Source: Bondarzewia mesenterica (Eukaryota > Basidiomycota > Agaricomycetes > Russulales > Bondarzewiaceae). From it: a stretch of DNA of 11,162 nt. Both the position numbers and the translations under genes were made by a program. The notes beneath the pieces were generated by a model. That model was not told the origin of the DNA, made no database searches, and was given only the letters and a program-made list of their open reading frames with translations. The DNA is taken from assembly GCA_004802705.1 (NCBI GenBank), contig SGPL01000813.1, positions 1-11,162 of the forward strand, in the 5' to 3' direction. Positions 8,245 to 11,162 of the stretch are shown piece by piece; position 1 is the stretch's first letter; each line of letters opens with the position of its first letter.

Positions 8245-10462
8245 ATGGCTCAGACTGATACCTCGCGTCGAACTTACGGTCTGTTAATTAACCTTCACGT
8301 GTTTTCTACATCTGACCAATACCTTGTATAGCTGAAGTTGCAAGTCCCAGACATTCCAAAACCTCATTGCCACCGCTTGTGAATCAAGAAAGGAATCTTC
8401 CGTGTGCGTTTCTGAGTTTTAATATTTATCTTACTTCGCAACTAATAGAACTTGTGTTCTAGTGTCTCGTTCCAACTAAACAGCCAACTCATCCAGTACT
8501 AGAGCCACCGCTGTAAATCCACGCAGCCAAGAGAAAGGTCAGTTCATTCTTTTTCTTCTCATGTCATGGCTTGCTGATAAAATACAATAGAAAATGTCTC
8601 GACGCGGACCCAACGTGAACGTCGCCCATCGGAAAAGGTTGTCGCCAATCGTGAGTTTGCTTTTTTGTAAATTGATCGTGTTCTGATGTGTAACTTAGGT
8701 GATGAACAAGAAGAAGCAGCCCATCGTCAGGAGATCCTCGCAGCAAACCGCGTAGAAAGGGCTAAGCGTGCAGAACGCAAGCGCGACAAGGCAAATGGCA
8801 TTGATAGGCCCGCTGAGAGCGACGATGACGCTAGGCCTGATAGCGCTGTATGTCATCCTCTCCTCTTACGTATATCGCATTCTAATTATTCAAAGTTTAT
8901 CTCCAAGGCTGTCGTCACAAAGCCGGCTGCTCAAAAAGCATTGACATTAGTGCAACGACGAAGTAAGGTCCCGCCTCCTGCTCCTGCCCAGATTCAGCAA
9001 TCTCAGCCGCTCCTGTCCCATCCCACTGAGGCTAGTAGTTCTTCTGTCTCTGAACCTCATGATACGGCTCAACACCGATTCGCTGATACCTCACAGTCTC
9101 CCTCGCATTATCGATCACGATCACCAGCTGATCACACACGACATTCTCGACACCTTTTTCGCTCGCATTCTCGCTCTCACTCTCGCTCGGACTCCAGGCA
9201 TCGTGGTCGACATGCCGAACGTTCTCCTGCTATTGATGAAGACTTTCACGACATGCTTGATTTGCGGAATGCAAGCCCCCCTCGGTCTCGGTCTCAGTCC
9301 CTGACCACCATCAATGATCAAGGTAAACGTGGTCGCTCACCTGAGGATGAAGCTATTGCAGAGATCAGTGCGAGTTGTGTCAAGGCACAGAAGATTACAG
9401 AGAATGGTGGAAGGCCGAAGGCATCGGACTATGATGATGTTGCGAAGGAGGTTATTTTGACCGCAACTGGGATCTACCGCTGTCTCATCAGCACTCTCAA
9501 CGCTTTCCCAACCCCCTCGGAGGAGGCTCAGTTTATCAGGATTGCCTGGGACCGCGCCAATGAGGAGACTGCACAAAAGGTCCCTATTTTCCTTTCGCCC
9601 GTTATTGCCAAAGTTGTAAGTGACTTCCCATTCATTCGCCAATACGTCATTCACTTACTTTAACTTGAGATATCTGCACGCGGTAGTCAGATTTGAAGCG
9701 AGGTCAAAGCCCATGCCTTGAACTTTGCGGAGACTCTATATGGGTTCGACAGCGGGCGTGGAAAATCCATTATCAAAGAAAACCGTCGCCGTGCGGAGGA
9801 ACTCAAACATGACCACTCGGGCTACCTGTATCGGGCAAGTTCCAATTCGTTATTCTATTCAATCTTCTAATATCGTCACCTATAGGACCTCTCCAATAAG
9901 TCTGGCCTCTACCAACATCCTATCGTTCAGAAGATCGCCAACAAGTCCTGGTTTAATAATCCACGGGATGAAGGCATCGCATATGCAGATCTCTTTGATC
10001 TATTATCAGTGGAGGCTATTGCTCTCATCTTAACGGCGGTGAGTCTCCTCTTTCACATTCTAAATATTACCAAGTAACCGAGAATTAGCATAGATTGAGT
10101 GTGGCATTGATGCCTGGGCTACCGGCTGCAAGATCGAGGTCCCCTTCTATGGCACCGAATATAAACCACTCTACGGCCGCCACGTTAAGACACTCAAAGC
10201 GTTTTGGCGTCTCGACGAGTAAGCATGACCTTCTAGGTAAACTGCAGCGAACTCTGTTCAACTTCGGACGGTGAAGCTTTTTTTTTTTTCTCGTATTTCA
10301 TAGATCTACTGATGCTTATTATTTTCGTACAGAATTCATGCCGGGGTCTCGTCGACTATCTCCAAGGATGGTCCTATGTTATCCGAGTCCGCCTTTGCTG
10401 CCGCCTTGAAGGAATATGAGGAGGACAGTGAGACCGAGGAAGAGGGCGACGATTTAGACTAG
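8245..10462 (+). CDS. DUF6532-like protein with basic RS-rich N-terminal half (about ten exons; possibly broken)
   Basis: Model (538 aa): exons 8245-8278, 8332-8403, 8484-8537, 8591-8650, 8699-8847, 8908-9615, 9703-9834, 9886-10038, 10094-10218 and 10333-10462. From 8484 on, the reading frame gives a basic N-terminus with TRTQRERRPSEKVVANRDEQ, then a charged helix, then an RS-dipeptide region (about 190-235). The C-terminal domain (about 303-500) has VILTATGIYRCLISTLNAF, FPTPSEEAQFIRIAWDRA, LYGFD, GLYQHPIVQKIANKSWF, DEGIAYADLF, AIALILTAIECGIDAWATG and YKPLYGRHVKTL. It ends with an acidic tail to TAG at 10460. This pattern matches my memory of DUF6532, a basidiomycete domain of unknown function. 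The first three exons are the least certain: an in-frame TAA at 8477 forces the 8483 acceptor. The intron at 9835-9885 starts with GC. At 9616 the natural acceptor (9690) gives an immediate TGA, so I used 9702, which deletes four codons. The gene may thus be a pseudogene. Probable nuclear protein; DNA or RNA binding is inferred from the basic/RS region. Confidence 0.68.
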
Positions 10463-10540
10463 TACTAATTAATCTCTTCATTGCCCCCGAAAATATTCAA
10501 TTGCTGTTTTGCTTTCCTTGTTGTGTGAACAAATCTATTG

Positions 10541-10641
10541 AGTGCTATCGAGGCCTATAGCTAACAATAAAGACTACGATACGACGAGTTTACCCATATG
10601 CCATAGAGCCTATAGCCAACTCTATAGTTGTCGATAGCACT
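10541..10641. repeat. 101-bp imperfect inverted repeat in the right end of the element
   Basis: AGTGCTATCGAGGCCTATAG (10541-10560) matches the complement of 10622-10641 at 17 of 20 positions. Inside it, GCCTATAGCTAAC (10553-10565) recurs directly as GCCTATAGCCAAC (10608-10620). On the minus strand, GGCTCTATGGCATATG (10597-10612) resembles GGCTCTATCGGCTATATG (4378-4395) at the left end. It could be a structured subterminal region or a tiny nested inverted-repeat element; I found no flanking duplication. Confidence 0.5.
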
Positions 10642-10660
10642 TCATTGCAAACGTGACAAA

Positions 10661-10725
10661 CTATGGATCACGACATAACAAGGGGCTTGCAACGGAGCTA
10701 TGGGCACTATGTAGACTATATTGGT
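10661..10725. repeat. Right subterminal motif cluster
   Basis: CTATGG at 10661-10666 and 10698-10703 and TATTGGT at 10719-10725 are the complements of the motifs at the left end. They are therefore placed symmetrically with respect to the element. Confidence 0.4.
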
Positions 10726-10741
10726 CTCAATATACTTCTGA

Positions 10742-10757
10742 CTTTTTCCTGATGATG
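10742..10757 (-). repeat. Right terminal inverted repeat
   Basis: CTTTTTCCTGATGATG is an exact complement of 4184-4199. It lies about 280 nt beyond the stop codon of the DUF6532-like gene. This placement makes that gene part of the element. Confidence 0.75.
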
Positions 10758-10924
10758 TTACAACGAAAGAAAGAAAATAAATGGAGAACTTCTCTGCCTC
10801 ATCCCAACACCATTTCCAATGTGAAACACCCGGAGCTGGCACGATCCTAGCATGCGAGGCTACCTCCCGAATTCACAGTTGTATACAGGTGAACGATCTC
10901 GCTTCACTGGTTTTGAATCAATAG

Positions 10925-11035
10925 TCGGAGGTATTGCGGAACTCTCCTGAGGCGCGAAGTGTCTATCATTGATAACGGACAGCCTCACCCTCAATTCTGG
11001 CCTCGAAGGGTTGAAGAGGTGGGTGTCCGTGCATT
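10925..11035 (+). CDS. Possible internal exon of an unrecognised gene in the right flank
   Basis: A frame open from 10917 reads YCGTLLRREVSIID and then GQPHPQFWPRRVEEVGVRAL. It ends at a GTGAGT donor (11036). That donor is followed by a consensus branch point, TACTAAC (11079-11085), and AG acceptors at 11097-11098 and 11114-11115. Upstream, a TAG acceptor at 10922-10924 is possible. The donor and branch point are better than expected by chance, but no domain is recognised. The rest of 10761-11162 shows nothing else. Confidence 0.25.
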
Positions 11036-11162
11036 GTGAGTACAGTTAGAAGGTGCTGGCGACAATCCCCACAGCAATTACTAACTGTGTGTTCTGAGCG
11101 AATTCATCTATTCAGCTCATCTTGCACAGTACAATTGCCACGTCCTTAGCTTCTCAACTGAA

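Larger units (their letters stand above)
10463..10741. other. 3' region of the DUF6532-like gene and right subterminal region of the transposon
   Basis: AATAAA at 10566-10571, about 105 nt after the stop codon, is a likely polyadenylation signal. The segment also holds the inverted repeat at 10541-10641, CTATGG motifs at 10661 and 10698, and TATTGGT at 10719, all inside the right terminus. There is no further gene. Confidence 0.5.
4183..10758. mobile_element. Plavaka-type DNA transposon with two divergent genes
   Basis: A perfect 16-bp inverted repeat (CATCATCAGGAAAAAG at 4184-4199, its complement at 10742-10757) encloses an intact Plavaka transposase on the minus strand and a DUF6532-like gene on the plus strand. 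Two bases further out, both ends have TA (4181-4182 and 10759-10760), which could be a 2-bp target duplication. The base between TA and the repeat differs (G versus A on the respective strands). Subterminal motifs recur in inverted orientation at both ends: CCATAG at 4209 and 4258 versus CTATGG at 10661 and 10698; ACCAATA at 4235 versus TATTGGT at 10719. This resembles the subterminal repeats of CACTA-like elements. Seen: repeats and genes. Inferred: that they form one unit of about 6.57 kb. The alternative is a shorter element ending between the two genes. Confidence 0.75.

Noticed and set aside
8594..8650. ATG at 8594 reading MSRRGPNVNVAHRK as the start of the DUF6532-like protein
   Set aside because: It has a good start context, but its frame does not join the exon at 8699. 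The frame entered in phase from the exon ending at 8537 gives TRTQRERRPSEKVVAN and joins correctly.
9725..10033. Open frame of 102 codons on the plus strand
   Set aside because: It is a shifted frame over exons 7 and 8 of the DUF6532-like gene and crosses the GC-AG intron. The domain motifs are in the other frame.
1..11162. CRISPR array, LTR retrotransposon, rRNA or tRNA genes
   Set aside because: I saw no regularly spaced repeats, no long direct terminal repeats, no reverse transcriptase or integrase motifs, and no RNA gene signatures in the window.

Overview
The window reads as nuclear DNA of a filamentous basidiomycete, most likely an agaricomycete. The evidence is the short GT-AG introns of about 48-61 nt with CTRAY-like branch points, the Plavaka-type transposase, a protein that looks like the basidiomycete family DUF6532, and an F-box gene of the type expanded in mushrooms. 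No prokaryotic features, rRNA, tRNA or CRISPR were seen.

Layout. (1) Positions 1-540, minus strand: the 5' part of an F-box gene that runs off the left edge, with a TATA box at 642-649. (2) About 550-4180: some 3.6 kb with no gene I can name. It holds a few open, coding-like but unrecognised stretches (1242-1856 minus, 1857-2273 plus, 2640-2882 minus), a cluster of GACTCG hexamers, and a strongly G-rich block at 4049-4180. (3) About 4183-10758: what I interpret as one complete DNA transposon of about 6.57 kb. It is bounded by a perfect 16-bp inverted repeat (4184-4199 and 10742-10757) and possible TA target duplications. (4) 10761-11162: right flank, with one possible exon of an unrecognised gene.

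Inside the element two genes are arranged head to head around a 733-bp spacer. On the minus strand, 4451-7511 encodes an apparently intact four-exon Plavaka transposase (964 aa in my splice model). It has an N-terminal C2HC zinc finger, the conserved Plavaka core, and no internal stop. On the plus strand, 8245-10462 encodes a roughly ten-exon protein with a basic, RS-rich N-terminal half and a C-terminal DUF6532-like domain. This second gene has a GC-AG intron and a suspicious in-frame TGA at an exon start, so it may be decaying or may use a shifted acceptor.

The central idea is that the DUF6532-like gene is not a neighbour but the second gene of the transposon. The layout would resemble two-gene CACTA/EnSpm elements, in which one protein cuts DNA and the other binds the subterminal repeats. 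Short subterminal motifs (CCATAG, ACCAATA, GGCTCTAT) recur in inverted orientation at both ends. The boundaries, repeats and splice models come from reading the sequence by eye. The family assignments come from recalled motifs, not from a database search.
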